Shown here: positions 51,488 to 60,507 of the stretch, piece after piece
Position numbering within the stretch: the stretch's first letter is position 1
Layout: the number at the start of each line of letters is the position of its first letter
DNA from: Kitasatospora cineracea
Lineage (GTDB): Bacteria > Actinomycetota > Actinomycetes > Streptomycetales > Streptomycetaceae
Assembly: GCF_003751605.1 (NCBI RefSeq)
Contig: NZ_RJVJ01000003.1
Span: forward strand, 707,775 to 771,774
Direction: 5' to 3'
DNA: 64,000 nucleotides
Program-made: the position numbers and the translations under genes
Notes under the pieces: model-generated
What the model saw: only the letters and a program-made list of their open reading frames with translations
Told to the model about the DNA's origin: nothing
Databases searched by the model: none

Positions 51488-51613
51488 GAGCCGCCCTCCG
51501 ACCACCGCCACGACGACGCCGAAGCCGTAGGGTCGGCTTCGACGGAGCGCGCCCGGACGAGGTCGCGACCCGCGACGGCAGAGGCGCAGCAGCACGAAGG
51601 CGAGGTGGCACCG

Positions 51614-52840
51614 ATGAACAGGGAGGCGAGCGGCCAGGAACCGGCGGTGACCCGAACGGTGCCGCACGACGGCCCGTCCCGGACCGAAGCCCACCACCGG
51701 GCCCGGACCCTGTGGGCGCGGATCCCCGCGCCTGTCGTGGACGGCGCCCTGGTCCTGGCGGCAGCCGTCGACACGTCACTGAACCTCACCGACCCCGCCC
51801 CGCCCGACCTCGCGGTCGCCGCACTCGGCTGCGCCGCGCTGGCGCTGCGCCGCCGGTTCCCCTTCCCCGTCCTGCTGCTCACCCTGCCGATCGCCTTCAC
51901 CCAGGACGACATCGCGCTCGCCCCCCTCATCGCCCTGTTCACCCTGGCCGAACGCTCCCGCAACCGCCGCTTCCTCGCACTCTGCGCCCTGGGCGCCGCG
52001 CTCGCCGCCAGCATCCCCTGGTCCCTGGGCGGCCCGTTCGAGGTCAGCCGCACCCTCACCCTGGTCGCCTTCGTCTACAGCCTGGCCACCGCGGCCGCCG
52101 CCGTGCTGTTCGGGCAACTCGTCCAGACCCGCCGCGACCTGGAGCGGCAGATGGCCGAGACCGAGGAGGCCAGGGAGCACGAGCGCGTCCTGCACTCCCA
52201 GGCCGTGCTCGCCCGCGAACGCGCCCAACTCGCCCGCGAGATGCACGACGTCGTCTCCCACCAGGTCAGCCTGATCGCCGTCCGGGCCGGAGCGCTCCAG
52301 GTGTCCACCGGCGACGACGACGCCCGGGACGCCGCCCGCACCATCCGCTCCCTGAGCGTCACCACCCTCGACGAACTGCGCACCATGGTCCGGCTGCTGC
52401 GCGCCTCCGGCGGTCGCGACACCGAACTCACCCCCCAGCCCACCCTCGCGGACCTGCACCGGCTCGTCGACGCCAGCGGCATCGACACCCGCCTGAGCGG
52501 CGAACTCCCCGCCGCCCTCACCGCCCCCGCCCAACGAGCCCTCTACCGCACCGTCCAGGAAGCCCTGACCAACGCCCGCAAGCACGCCCCCGGCGCCACC
52601 GCCGCCGTCGACCTCTGGCAGGACGGCACCGAGGTGGGAGTGACCGTCACCAACAGTGCGCCCACCCGCCCCTCCCTGCCCCTCCCCGGCTCCCAACAGG
52701 GCCTGATCGGCTTGCGCGAACGCGCCGAACTCTTGCACGGCACCCTCGAATCCGGACCGACCCCCGACGGCGGCTACCGGGTGAGCCTGCGCGTTCCCCT
52801 CACCACCGACGCCGGCCGGCCCCGGCCGAGGAGCAGCTGA
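51614..52840 (+). CDS. NarL-type sensor histidine kinase
   Basis: The 408-residue protein has an N-terminal membrane region of about five short helices (VDGALVLAAAVDTSLNLTDP, LAVAALGCAALALRRRFPFP, VLLLTLPIAFTQDDIALAPL). A coiled-coil linker follows, then the dimerisation box REMHDVVSHQVSLIAVRAGA with the phosphorylated His. The ATPase part shows ALTNARKHAPGATAAVDLWQ (N-box) and SQQGLIGLRERAELLHGTLE (G-box). It probably phosphorylates the response regulator at 49262. The signal is unknown; the few residues outside the membrane suggest that it senses within or through the membrane. Confidence 0.92.
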   Translation: MNREASGQEPAVTRTVPHDGPSRTEAHHRARTLWARIPAPVVDGALVLAAAVDTSLNLTDPAPPDLAVAALGCAALALRRRFPFPVLLLTLPIAFTQDDIALAPLIALFTLAERSRNRRFLALCALGAALAASIPWSLGGPFEVSRTLTLVAFVYSLATAAAAVLFGQLVQTRRDLERQMAETEEAREHERVLHSQAVLARERAQLAREMHDVVSHQVSLIAVRAGALQVSTGDDDARDAARTIRSLSVTTLDELRTMVRLLRASGGRDTELTPQPTLADLHRLVDASGIDTRLSGELPAALTAPAQRALYRTVQEALTNARKHAPGATAAVDLWQDGTEVGVTVTNSAPTRPSLPLPGSQQGLIGLRERAELLHGTLESGPTPDGGYRVSLRVPLTTDAGRPRPRSS

Positions 52841-53032
52841 TCCCCCGCCCGAACCCCCTCCCTCCGGGGTCGCAGCCGTGACAGGCCGGTCCAGCAGAAC
52901 CGCTGTGCCGGGACGGTCGCTCAGGCCGGAGGCCGGGCTCGTCGAGACCGTCGTCGAACACGTCGTCGAGACTGCCGCCGAACCCGTTGCGCCGGCCGGA
53001 AGGCAGCCGAGCGGGAGGCGGGCGCCGGCGGG

Positions 53033-53842
53033 TCAGCCGAGGGTCGTCGCTGCCTGCCAGGCGCCTGGGCGCAGGCCCGTCGCGTTCAGGAAGAAGAGCG
53101 AGAAGTTCGAGGGGTCCGGGAACCCTAGTTCGCTCGCGCACCGCGCCGCGGTGACGCGTTCGTGGGCCAGCAGGCGCTTCGCCTCGAGTGCGATCCGTTC
53201 CACGATGTACGCCTTCGCAGTGCGCCCGGTGGCCTGCTGCACGGCCCGGGTCAGGGTGCGTGGGGCGAATCCGAGCGCGGCCGCGTAGTGACCGGCGTCG
53301 TGGTGGGTCCGGAAATGCGCCTCGACGCTCGAGCGGAACAGCTGGAACGTCGGGTTCGCCGAGCGCGCCTCGGAATACGGAGGATCGAGGCGGGTGATCA
53401 GTGCGGACAGCAGGATCGCGGGCAGTTCCGTCGACGGGTCCTCGGCCAGGGCGGCCGCCTCCAGGACAAGGTGCCCGCGTGCCGCGTCGACGAACGGCCA
53501 CGCCTCGGCGGGCACCGTCCACCGGGCGACGGGACCGGGGGAGGCGACCATTGCGCGCGTGTGGTGCGTCACCGGCGCGGTCGGGACGAAGAGCACCAGG
53601 TGTCCCGTGATGCGGGTGATGTCGTCCCAGCGGTGCACGGCGCCGTGCGGGATCAGCACCGCGGTCCGCGCCGAGAGCGGATGGGAGGCGAAGTCGACCG
53701 CGACCGTGCCGTCGCCCTCGTCGACGAGGGCGAGGACGTGGAAGTCGGCTCGTTGCGCGCCGCGGTCGTTGATGTCCCGGAGCCGTCGGAACGTCATCAC
53801 CTCGACCGACGAGGCCCCGCGGCCGACGGGCTGATAGGTCAT
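53033..53842 (-). CDS. AraC-family regulator
   Basis: The 269-residue protein (an in-frame ATG 12 codons upstream is possible) has an N-terminal cupin sensor (FHVLALVDEGDGTVAVDFAS, VLIPHGAVHRWDDITRITGH). A C-terminal double helix-turn-helix follows: HYAAALGFAPRTLTRAVQQA, KRLLAHERVTAARCASELGF, DPSNFSLFFLNATGLRPGAW. It is divergent from an alpha/beta hydrolase. The gap holds GACCGTCCA and GACGGTCCA about 40 bases apart, plausible AraC half-sites. It likely controls that hydrolase. Confidence 0.9.
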   Translation of the reverse strand: MTYQPVGRGASSVEVMTFRRLRDINDRGAQRADFHVLALVDEGDGTVAVDFASHPLSARTAVLIPHGAVHRWDDITRITGHLVLFVPTAPVTHHTRAMVASPGPVARWTVPAEAWPFVDAARGHLVLEAAALAEDPSTELPAILLSALITRLDPPYSEARSANPTFQLFRSSVEAHFRTHHDAGHYAAALGFAPRTLTRAVQQATGRTAKAYIVERIALEAKRLLAHERVTAARCASELGFPDPSNFSLFFLNATGLRPGAWQAATTLG

Positions 53843-53879
53843 GTGCCGGATCGTTGCCACGAGTCCAGTTTTCACCATC

Positions 53880-53927
53880 GACCGTCCAGTCGTGCCGATG
53901 TCCCGTCCCGCGCTCGACGGTCCAATG
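53880..53927. promoter_or_regulatory. direct half-sites between AraC regulator and hydrolase
   Basis: CGACCGTCCAG and CGACGGTCCAA occur in the same orientation within the 130-base divergent gap. AraC proteins usually bind such direct repeats. Support is position and similarity only. Confidence 0.4.
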
Positions 53928-53972
53928 GAACCAAGGAAGAACCAGCCGCAGAGCAAACCGGAGGACCCCCGC

Positions 53973-54749
53973 ATGAACGGCACACGGCACCTTTCCCTGC
54001 CCGCGTACGACCATCGACCGGGTACGGGCCCGACCCTGGTCTTCCTGCACTACTGGGGCGGCTCCGCCCGCACCTGGGACCCGGTCGTGGACCGCCTGCC
54101 GGGCCGCGACACGCTCGCGGTCGACTTCCGCGGGTGGAGCCGTTCGCGCACACTCCCCGGGCCCTACACGCTCCGCCAACTCGCCGACGACACCGCGGCC
54201 GTCCTCGCCGATGCCGGAATCGACGACCACGTCCTCGTCGGGCACTCCATGGGCGGCAAGGTGGCGCAACTCGTCGCCGCGACGCGACCCGCCCGCCTGC
54301 GGGGGGTGGTCCTCGTCGGATCCGGACCGGCCAGGCCGCCTGCGGAGATCACCGTCGAGTACCGCGAGTTCCTCTCCCACGCCTACGACACCGAAGAGTC
54401 CGTCGCCGCCGCCAGGGACACCGTCCTGACCGCCACCGACCTGCCGGCGCAAGCCAAGGCACAGATCGCTGCGGACTCCCGGGCCGCCGCCGAGGCGGCA
54501 CGCACCCAATGGCCGCTGCACGGCATCGCCGAGGACATCACCGAACACACCCGCACGATCAGCGCCCCCACCCTCGTCATCGCCGGCGAGCACGACCGCG
54601 TCGAACCCACCGACGTGCTGCGCCGCAACCTCCTTCCCTACCTCTCCGGAGCACAGTTCACGGTGATCGCGAACACCGGGCACCTCATCCCCCTCGAAGC
54701 CCCCGGCGAACTCGCCGACGCGATCACCGCGTTCGCACCGACCAGCTGA
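53973..54749 (+). CDS. alpha/beta hydrolase
   Basis: The 258-residue soluble hydrolase has the oxyanion motif LVFLHYWGGSARTWDPVVDR, nucleophile elbow VGHSMGGKVAQ (Ser92), acid region TLVIAGEHDRVEPTD and catalytic His in ANTGHLIPLEAP. It resembles small-ester or lactone hydrolases and haloperoxidase-like proteins. ATG at 53973 has GGAGG ten bases upstream. The divergent AraC regulator suggests induction by the substrate. No further enzyme gene is linked, so the pathway is unknown. Confidence 0.93.
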   Translation: MNGTRHLSLPAYDHRPGTGPTLVFLHYWGGSARTWDPVVDRLPGRDTLAVDFRGWSRSRTLPGPYTLRQLADDTAAVLADAGIDDHVLVGHSMGGKVAQLVAATRPARLRGVVLVGSGPARPPAEITVEYREFLSHAYDTEESVAAARDTVLTATDLPAQAKAQIAADSRAAAEAARTQWPLHGIAEDITEHTRTISAPTLVIAGEHDRVEPTDVLRRNLLPYLSGAQFTVIANTGHLIPLEAPGELADAITAFAPTS

Positions 54750-54774
54750 CCGGCGATCCGCCCCAAACGTTTCC

Positions 54775-55020
54775 TCCTTCCAGGACACCCCCGACGACGT
54801 GGCGGCCGCGGCCGCCGCCCGCCTCGAACGCGGCCCACTCCTGCACGAGGGGCGGCACCGGTTCGTCGTCCTCATCGAGGAGACCGTGCTGCGCTACCGC
54901 ATCGGGACGCCGCCGCGACGGCCGGCCAGCTCGACCACCACCGGGCCGTGATGCCGCTGCCCACCGTCCCCGTCGTACCCAACGCTGCGGACCCACACGG
55001 GAAAGGCTCAACCGCTGCCT
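54775..55020 (+). pseudogene. DUF5753-type regulator, C-terminal fragment with frameshift
   Basis: RLERGPLLHEGRHRFVVLIE and ETVLRYRIGT match the C-terminal sensor domain (DUF5753) of XRE regulators common in streptomycetes. From about 54910 the homology moves to another frame, ATAGQLDHHRAVMPLPTVPV. The helix-turn-helix half is absent. It follows the hydrolase gene without a gap and is a relic. Confidence 0.6.
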
Positions 55021-55295
55021 GCCCCCGGCGAGGATCCGATCGCCTCCCCGGCCCACAACCCGGGCGGCTGGCACGGCCGGCGGGGGTACGGCCGGTCTCC
55101 CCCAGGCCAGAGCCGCCCGCCGCCGGCAGCGGGTACGGGCATGCTCCGGCCCCGCCCTGCAGGTTGTTGACGTTGTGTCAGTTCGTTTGCCTGTTCGTCC
55201 TCTGCGGGGTGGTGTCCTGCCTGATGATGTTGTTGTCCTCGGGAAACCCTCTGGGCAGCTGGGTGGGTGGCCTGGTCGGGGGGAAGGGGGCCGGT

Positions 55296-55706
55296 GTGGA
55301 GATGATCGGCAGCACCGGCCTGCACAGGGAGCCCTGGCCGGAGCTGTTGCCCGACGGCCGCCCGGCCCTGATCCTCCTCCAGGCCCCCGACCGCCAAGTG
55401 CTCGCCGCGGACGGCTGGGTGGGCCTCAAGACCATCCGGCACTGCGCCGATGCGGCCACCGAAGCGCACCCCGGCTGGTCGGCCGTCCTGGACGACTGCC
55501 GTCTGACCCTGCACTGCCCCGGTGGCACCCTCTGGTTCGGTGGCCACGTGGCCGCCGACCGCCACTGGCGCCGCCGCCTGCGCGACCACCGCACCCTGCT
55601 CCTGATCACCGGCTCCTTCACCACCCCCTTCGACTTCCGCCCCGCCGCCCAGGGCGGACACCTCCTCCTGCTCACCACCCCCGCCCGCCTCCTCGGCGGC
55701 CCGTGA
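55296..55706 (+). CDS. 136-residue hypothetical protein
   Basis: The protein alternates strands and helices: LPDGRPALILLQAPDRQVLA, GWVGLKTIRHCADAATEAHP, LTLHCPGGTLWFGGHVAADR, HRTLLLITGSFTTPFDF. It is probably a small cytoplasmic alpha/beta protein and has no family that I recognise. GTG at 55296 is preceded by GGGAAGGGGG; the frame is open far upstream but not coding. The last 25 codons are duplicated as a fragment at 2139-2212. It is followed by a STAS remnant and then an intact STAS gene, so it may once have sat next to a sigma-regulating pair. Confidence 0.65.
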   Translation: MEMIGSTGLHREPWPELLPDGRPALILLQAPDRQVLAADGWVGLKTIRHCADAATEAHPGWSAVLDDCRLTLHCPGGTLWFGGHVAADRHWRRRLRDHRTLLLITGSFTTPFDFRPAAQGGHLLLLTTPARLLGGP

Positions 55707-55734
55707 CCCCGGTTCGGGCCTCGGCGTCCGGGCC

Positions 55735-55815
55735 GGGGCCGGGTGCCCGAGTGCTCGGCATCACCGGGGCGGACAAGGTGCTCACGACGGCCGAGAGCAT
55801 CCCCGCCGCACTCGA
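55735..55815 (+). pseudogene. STAS-domain C-terminal remnant
   Basis: RVLGITGADKVLTTAESIPA then ALEHPR is the final strand-helix of a STAS anti-sigma antagonist. The first three-quarters of the gene are missing, replaced by the preceding small ORF. A complete STAS gene starts 200 bases on. Confidence 0.6.
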
Positions 55816-56023
55816 ACACCCTCGGCCCACACCCCGGATCAGGCCAGGAACCCGGTACGGAGCCCGCTTGCGAATCCGCACAAACATCCGGCGGCCCCTC
55901 TACCCGGGCCGGGTGCGGTAGCACCACCCGGCCGGATCCCCGCCCGCCCCTCACCTGCGCTCACCCCCGCCCATGGCGCTGTGGCAGGCTGGCCTCGATC
56001 TTGACCCCCGCGAAGGAGGCCGC

Positions 56024-56398
56024 GTGTCCGAGCAGGACCCCACCACCACGTTCCACCTCACCACCCTGCACACCCCCACCCCCGCCCGCATCCTGCGCCT
56101 GCACGGCGAACTGGACTACGCCGCCAGCCCCCACCTGCGCCGCGCGCTGAGCGACGAGATCGCAGCCCGCCCGCCCCTGCTGGTCCTGGACCTGTCCGAC
56201 CTGCTGTTCTGCGACTCCAGCGGCCTCAACGAACTCCTCAGGGCCCGGCGCAACCTGCACCACGTCCCCCTCGTGCTGGCCGCCCCCGGCCCCCAGTTCC
56301 GGCGGCTGCTCGACGTCACCCAGACCGACCAGGTGTTCGTCATCACCGACACCGTCCCCGCCGCCCTCGCCTACCACGAACTGGACACCCCCCAGTAA
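56024..56398 (+). CDS. STAS-domain anti-sigma factor antagonist
   Basis: The 124-residue protein is a full STAS domain: ARILRLHGELDYAASPHLRR, PPLLVLDLSDLLFCDSSGLN with the phosphorylatable Ser65/66, LVLAAPGPQFRRLLDVTQTD and QVFVITDTVPAALAYH. When unphosphorylated it would bind an anti-sigma kinase and free a stress sigma factor. GTG at 56024 has AAGGAGG at good spacing, so the upstream in-frame ATG is not needed. No kinase or sigma gene is nearby. Two other STAS pieces in the window (6894, 55735) are broken. Confidence 0.9.
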   Translation: MSEQDPTTTFHLTTLHTPTPARILRLHGELDYAASPHLRRALSDEIAARPPLLVLDLSDLLFCDSSGLNELLRARRNLHHVPLVLAAPGPQFRRLLDVTQTDQVFVITDTVPAALAYHELDTPQ

Positions 56399-56721
56399 CC
56401 CGGGACACCCCGTCCGCTCGCCAACCACGGTCCTGCCCCCACCCGCCGCCCTGACGACCTCCATCACCCCCTCACCGGCGGCCCGCCCGGCCGCCGACCC
56501 GCACCCGCCCGACACGCTGCGCCGGGATCCGGTCGAGGAGCCCGGCCCGGACCTGGCCGATCAGGACGCAGGCCTGGTGCTGTAGCTCGGCCGGCACCAT
56601 CCCTGACGAACCGTCGGGCGGCACGTGCTGCGGGCGGCAGTCCACGGCACACACCACCGCCCGCCTGGCTCAGCTACCAGGCTTGTGCTTTAACGTCTCG
56701 ATGTTCGGCAGTCAGACCTGA
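56399..56721. other. 320-base gap, possible decayed frame
   Basis: A minus-strand segment MVPAELQHQACVLIGQVRAG LLDRIPAQ looks protein-like for about 40 codons but has no supported start or extension. I see no gene. Confidence 0.3.
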
Positions 56722-57144
56722 TCAGAGCTTCAGCGGCCCGTAGGTGCCGTTCGCGAAGGTGAAGGCGGTCGGCTCGCTGTCGTACTCCTCGCGGAAGTAT
56801 CCGCCGTAGCCGGGTTTCTCGATGTGGGGTGCCAGCAGGTCAAGGATGGTGACGAGTTCGCCCATCTCGTCGTCGAGCCAGCAGTTGCGGCTGAACAGGC
56901 CCCACGCGAAGAGCTCGCGGCCGGCCGCGAAGCCGCGGGACTGACGCCGCAGGGAAGCGAAGTCTCCCCCGGGCAGGCGACCGTCCGGGTCGGGAGCGAG
57001 GACCGGGTATGTGTGCTCGTCCGGGTCGATCGCGGTGGGACGTCCGTTGGTCAGGCCGAGGTGCCATCGCAGGGCGTTCAGAACCGCGTCGGGGGTGTCG
57101 TCCCGGAGGAAGCAGGTGAAGACGACTTCGAAGTGGAGGCTCAC
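56722..57144 (-). CDS. 140-residue hypothetical protein
   Basis: The protein reads LHFEVVFTCFLRDDTPDAVL, NALRWHLGLTNGRPTAIDPD, SLRRQSRGFAAGRELFAWGL and EMGELVTILDLLAPHIEKPG. It looks like a small globular alpha/beta protein with several aromatic residues, no signal peptide and no membrane segment. I recognise it only as a streptomycete hypothetical. Start is ATG at 57144. It stands alone, between two decayed genes. Confidence 0.8.
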   Translation of the reverse strand: MSLHFEVVFTCFLRDDTPDAVLNALRWHLGLTNGRPTAIDPDEHTYPVLAPDPDGRLPGGDFASLRRQSRGFAAGRELFAWGLFSRNCWLDDEMGELVTILDLLAPHIEKPGYGGYFREEYDSEPTAFTFANGTYGPLKL

Positions 57145-57239
57145 GGGAGCGCATTCTGTCCGGCGCGACCGACAGACCGGGAACCGCTGCCTTCATCCAT
57201 CCCTGAACCCAGCCCCGAGGTGTCCCACACGCACCGGGG

Positions 57240-57821
57240 GCGGTGCACCCGGTGGAGCAGTACCCGGCCGACGGCCCCGGGCGGGCGGGGGTGAGGGGGT
57301 GGGGTCGATGCCTTGGGCGTGGCGGTGCAGGCAGGTGCCGGGGCCACTGCCGAGGGCGCGCTGCAGCGGGGTGGCGGCGATGCGGCCCGGGGTGGTGAGG
57401 CCGAGTCGGGCGAGGGTGCGGGCCGCGGCCGGTCCGATGCCGGGCAGGGCGGTCGGCGGCAGCGGGGCGAGGAAGCCGGTCACCTGGTCGTCGGTCAGCA
57501 CGCGCAGGCCGCCGATGGGTTGGGTGCGGGCGGCGAGGTGGGCCAGCAGCGGGTTGCTCGCGGCGGCGGTGGTGGTGTCGGTGGCGTGGGTGGCCAGTGC
57601 GCGGGCGCGGATCATCGCGGCCAGGCCTGCCGGGTCGGTGTGGAAGTAGGGCAGGGCGCCGGAGATGTCGAGGAGGGGGCGTTCGGGGGCAGGGCCTGCA
57701 CGACGGGGGTGATCGCTTCCAGGGGGTCGAGCAGCACTTCGTAGTCGGCCGGGTCCAGCTCGCCGCCGGGCGGGTGGAAGCGGACGTGCAGCACTGTCGG
57801 TGTGCCGGGGCGGGTGCTCAC
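57240..57821 (-). pseudogene. Y-family DNA polymerase-like gene, frameshifted and truncated
   Basis: From GTG at 57821 the frame reads VLHVRFHPPGGELDPADYEV then LLDPLEAITPVVQALPP, the start of the streptomycete Y-family polymerase type. After about 57685 the homology continues in another frame: LLDISGALPYFHTDPAGLAA, NPLLAHLAARTQPIGGLRVL, and LPGIGPAAARTLARLGLTTP (helix-hairpin-helix). It fades after HRHAQGIDP, so the C-terminal half is absent. It is a dead error-prone polymerase gene. Confidence 0.7.
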
Positions 57822-57849
57822 CCAGGCACCCCCGGTTTTACCGGGCCCT

Positions 57850-58638
57850 TCAGCATGTCTCTCTCGAGTCGGTGTCCCCGCACGCGAGGGCCAGTTCGAT
57901 CAAGCCGCGCAGTTCGTCGTCGCGGAGGATCGCCGGGTATCCCCCCTCCGTCGACAGGCGGCGGTCCAACTGGTGGATCGTCAGCAGTGCGGCCCGGATT
58001 GCCGGGGTTATCTCGCCCATTCGGACAAGGGCTTGGAGCGTGTCACGAAAGAACCCGTAGCTGTCCCCGCCCGTGGCGACCGGTACCACGAATTCCTCCA
58101 GAACGTGGATGCTCGGTTCGGTTCGGCCTGTGATCGACCAGAGCGTGATGGCCGCAGAGAGACGCGAGTAGTCGGTGCTGTTCTCCATTGCGAGCCGGAC
58201 GCGGTGGGCGTGGGGCGCGGCGTCGGAGCCGAATTCGGCCAGGGCGCCGATCTGCCTGTAGTCGGGCTCTTCTGTCGCGGTGACGGCATCGCCGATCATC
58301 CGCAGCCTCGCCTCGCGGTCCATGGTGATGTATGCGGCGGTCGAGGCCACGAACGAGTGGTTGCCGGGGTAATCCAGGACCTGGCAGGTGCGTAGGGCGG
58401 GTGCAGCTGGCGCGGCGGCCGTGCCGATCGCTTGCAGCACCCGGACCACGTGGAGTGCAGTCCAGCTGTCGGCGAGCAGGGGCAGGAGGTCGGGCAGGGC
58501 CGGCAGGGCGTCCTCTCCCCAGGCTTCCAGCACTTCGAGGAACGGGCGGGTCGCACCGCCTCGGGCCCCGCCTTGCCGGATCGCCTCCTGAATGGCGGGC
58601 AAAAGGATGTCGGCGTGTGCGCGCAGCGGGATGAGCAC
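57850..58638 (-). CDS. HEAT-repeat-like hypothetical protein
   Basis: The 262-residue product is made of helical pairs: ADILLPAIQEAIRQGGARGG, DALPALPDLLPLLADSWTAL, VVRVLQAIGTAAAPAAPALR, YRQIGALAEFGSDAAPHAHR. This fits a HEAT/ARM-type solenoid of the protein-binding kind. GTG at 58638 (VLIPLRAHAD) was chosen, but there is no ribosome site. Just upstream lies the junction with a replication-relaxation fragment on the other strand, so the native 5' end was probably lost. Expression is doubtful. Confidence 0.65.
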   Translation of the reverse strand: MLIPLRAHADILLPAIQEAIRQGGARGGATRPFLEVLEAWGEDALPALPDLLPLLADSWTALHVVRVLQAIGTAAAPAAPALRTCQVLDYPGNHSFVASTAAYITMDREARLRMIGDAVTATEEPDYRQIGALAEFGSDAAPHAHRVRLAMENSTDYSRLSAAITLWSITGRTEPSIHVLEEFVVPVATGGDSYGFFRDTLQALVRMGEITPAIRAALLTIHQLDRRLSTEGGYPAILRDDELRGLIELALACGDTDSRETC

Positions 58639-58639
58639 G

Positions 58640-59101
58640 TACTGGGGCGACGGCACCACCGCCCGCGACTACCACCGCGCCCTGCCAGTCGTCGCCACCA
58701 CCCTGCCGCTGCTGCGCGCCCGCAGCGCCGGCGCTGCGGTGTGGCGCCGCTTCGGCCGACCCGGCTGGCACACCCTCACCGACGCGCTCGACAACCCCGA
58801 CGGCGACCAGCTCCTCGCCTCCCAGCGCGCGGCTGCCGACCAGGCCCGCCGCGAACAGCAGGCCGCCGAGCGCGAAGCCGCCCGTCCGGCCTGCACCCGC
58901 TGTGCCGCGAAGTTCACCGACGAGCGGTGGGCGGAGAAGGATCGGACGGTTTGGGACGACGGGCTGTGCGGGTCCTGTCGCCAGGCCGATGCCGACCAGC
59001 GCGAGCGTCGCGAAGCTGAGGAAGCGGCCGAGCAGCAGCGCGCCGTCGAAGCCGCGGCCGCTGAGGCGGAGCGCGGCTGTATCTGGTGGCGCCGAAGCTG
59101 A
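58640..59101 (+). pseudogene. replication-relaxation protein, C-terminal fragment
   Basis: About 150 residues match the C-terminal part of the complete gene at 61012. YHRALPVVATTLPLLRARSA matches YDDAIPVIATTLDLL; WRRFGRPGWHTLTDALDNPD matches WRYGRPGRHSLLDALDNPD. A Cys-X2-Cys pair follows (CTRCAAKF and CGSCRQ), as in the other copy. The N-terminal DNA-binding half is missing and no start belongs to it. It is a truncated duplicate, cut off where the HEAT-type gene begins. Confidence 0.8.
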
Positions 59102-59445
59102 CCGTCCCGTCGCCGTCACCGGGGCCGGTGAGTTCGGCATCGGCTCGGTGAGTTTCGCTTGCCGCAACCTTTCCATCGCAGCTCAGAGACGGTTCGGTGC
59201 GACGGCGGCGCAGGCCCGCGACGGGTAGCCGGCTGCGCCTGCGACCTGGGTTGCAGCCGGCTGCGACCAGCCGGTGAGTTTCGCAGTCGCAGGCCGGTGA
59301 GTTCGCTGCGACACCGGTGAGTTTCCGGTCGCCGAAACTCACCGGCCCAGGTCAGAGCGCTGCGATCCCGGATCGCAGCGCGGCCGCCGTCCACGGCCTG
59401 AGCGGGCTGCTCCTTTGCCGCCCCGGTCCGGCCGACGTTCACCAG

Positions 59446-60309
59446 CTACAGCTCCGTCCAGCCGCACGGCCGCCGTTCCTGCCCGGTGAGCGGGTGCCAG
59501 ATAGGGGCGGCGGGGCCGTGCTGGAGGAGGTCTTCGAGGCGGGCGGCGCCGGCCGGGACGGCGGTGAGCATCTCGGCGAGGCCGGGCCGTTCCTCGGCGG
59601 CCAGGCGCAGGTCCGCCACCGCGGTGCGGGCCTCGGTGGCGGTGGTGCCGGTCAGGACGACCAGGAGCCGCGGGAAGGTCTTCCAGAGGCGTTCCCAGGC
59701 CCGCCCGGCGCCGCCGGGGCCTGTCTGTTCCCATAGGCGGGCGCAGGCCGCGAGCTGCCCGGCGATGGGCTCGGTGCCGGTGTCGGGGCGGTGGAGTTCG
59801 ACGAACGCGCGCAGCCGCAGCCGGGTGTGGTCGAGGTTGGCGGTGTAGGCGAGTTCGGCGGCGGGCCGGTAGAGGGGCCCGTCGGTGCCGGCGCGGTGCT
59901 CCGGTGCGGGGGTGAGGTCGAGGGGCCCGCAGTCCTCGCCTCGGGTGCGGGCGTCGGTGACGAAGGCGCAGTGGATGCGGCCGAGGTTGAGGAAGTGGCT
60001 GCGGCCGTAGCGCAGGGCGTCCGGCTCGGCGGCCGCGGCCGCGCTGGTGCCGTCGGGGCGGCGCGTTTCGGGGAAGGCGGCGGTGGCGCTCGCGCCGGCG
60101 GCGGTGAGGTGCCACGCCTTCGCCCGGCCCGCCTGGGGGAGGGTGATGAACTCGGCCAGGCCCTCGGTGTGCAGGCGGGTCAGCCGCTTCTGGGTCTGCT
60201 TGAGGCCGGCCTGCCCGCCGTGGAGCTGGTGGAGTTGTTCGGCGGCGGCCAGGGTGAAGCGGGCGAGCGTCACCAGGACGTCGTGGTCGGTTTCCAGATC
60301 CCCGGTCAC
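59446..60309 (-). CDS. replication-relaxation-like winged-helix protein
   Basis: The 287-residue protein starts DVLVTLARFTLAAAEQLHQL, KQTQKRLTRLHTEGLAEFIT and KAWHLTAAGASATAAFP, a winged helix like that of actinomycete replication-relaxation proteins, then SHFLNLGRIHCAFVTDARTR. The C-terminal half is helical (LWKTFPRLLVVLTGTTATEA) and unlike the larger homologue at 61012. It is cytoplasmic and probably binds DNA. GTG at 60309 lies just downstream of clustered 12-bp repeats, so it likely binds them to control replication or its own promoter. Confidence 0.75.
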   Translation of the reverse strand: MTGDLETDHDVLVTLARFTLAAAEQLHQLHGGQAGLKQTQKRLTRLHTEGLAEFITLPQAGRAKAWHLTAAGASATAAFPETRRPDGTSAAAAAEPDALRYGRSHFLNLGRIHCAFVTDARTRGEDCGPLDLTPAPEHRAGTDGPLYRPAAELAYTANLDHTRLRLRAFVELHRPDTGTEPIAGQLAACARLWEQTGPGGAGRAWERLWKTFPRLLVVLTGTTATEARTAVADLRLAAEERPGLAEMLTAVPAGAARLEDLLQHGPAAPIWHPLTGQERRPCGWTEL

Positions 60310-60447
60310 GAAGGCACTCCCTCAGGTTTCGTGCACGGGGCGATCCCGTGCTCGGGGAATGAAACCCCACGAAACTCACCGGATTTCTAGATGGCAAGGT
60401 TGGTTGTCCATAACGATTGCGTAACTGTGCCTACCAAGGTATCTGGC

Positions 60448-60507
60448 GTTCTAACCGGTTTTCTAACCGGTCCGAAAACCGGTCCGTTATCCGGTCCTTA
60501 CCAACCT
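60448..60507. repeat. five 12-bp tandem repeats, candidate origin
   Basis: Five exact 12-base steps: GTTCTAACCGGT, TTTCTAACCGGT, CCGAAAACCGGT, CCGTTATCCGGT and the partial CCTTACCAACCT. Just left is the least GC-rich stretch in the area (TTGTCCATAACGATTGCGTAA). GCAAGGTTGG (60392) and CCAACCTTGG (60500) form a wider inverted repeat around it. This is the classic make-up of an iteron origin or partition site. Confidence 0.75.
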
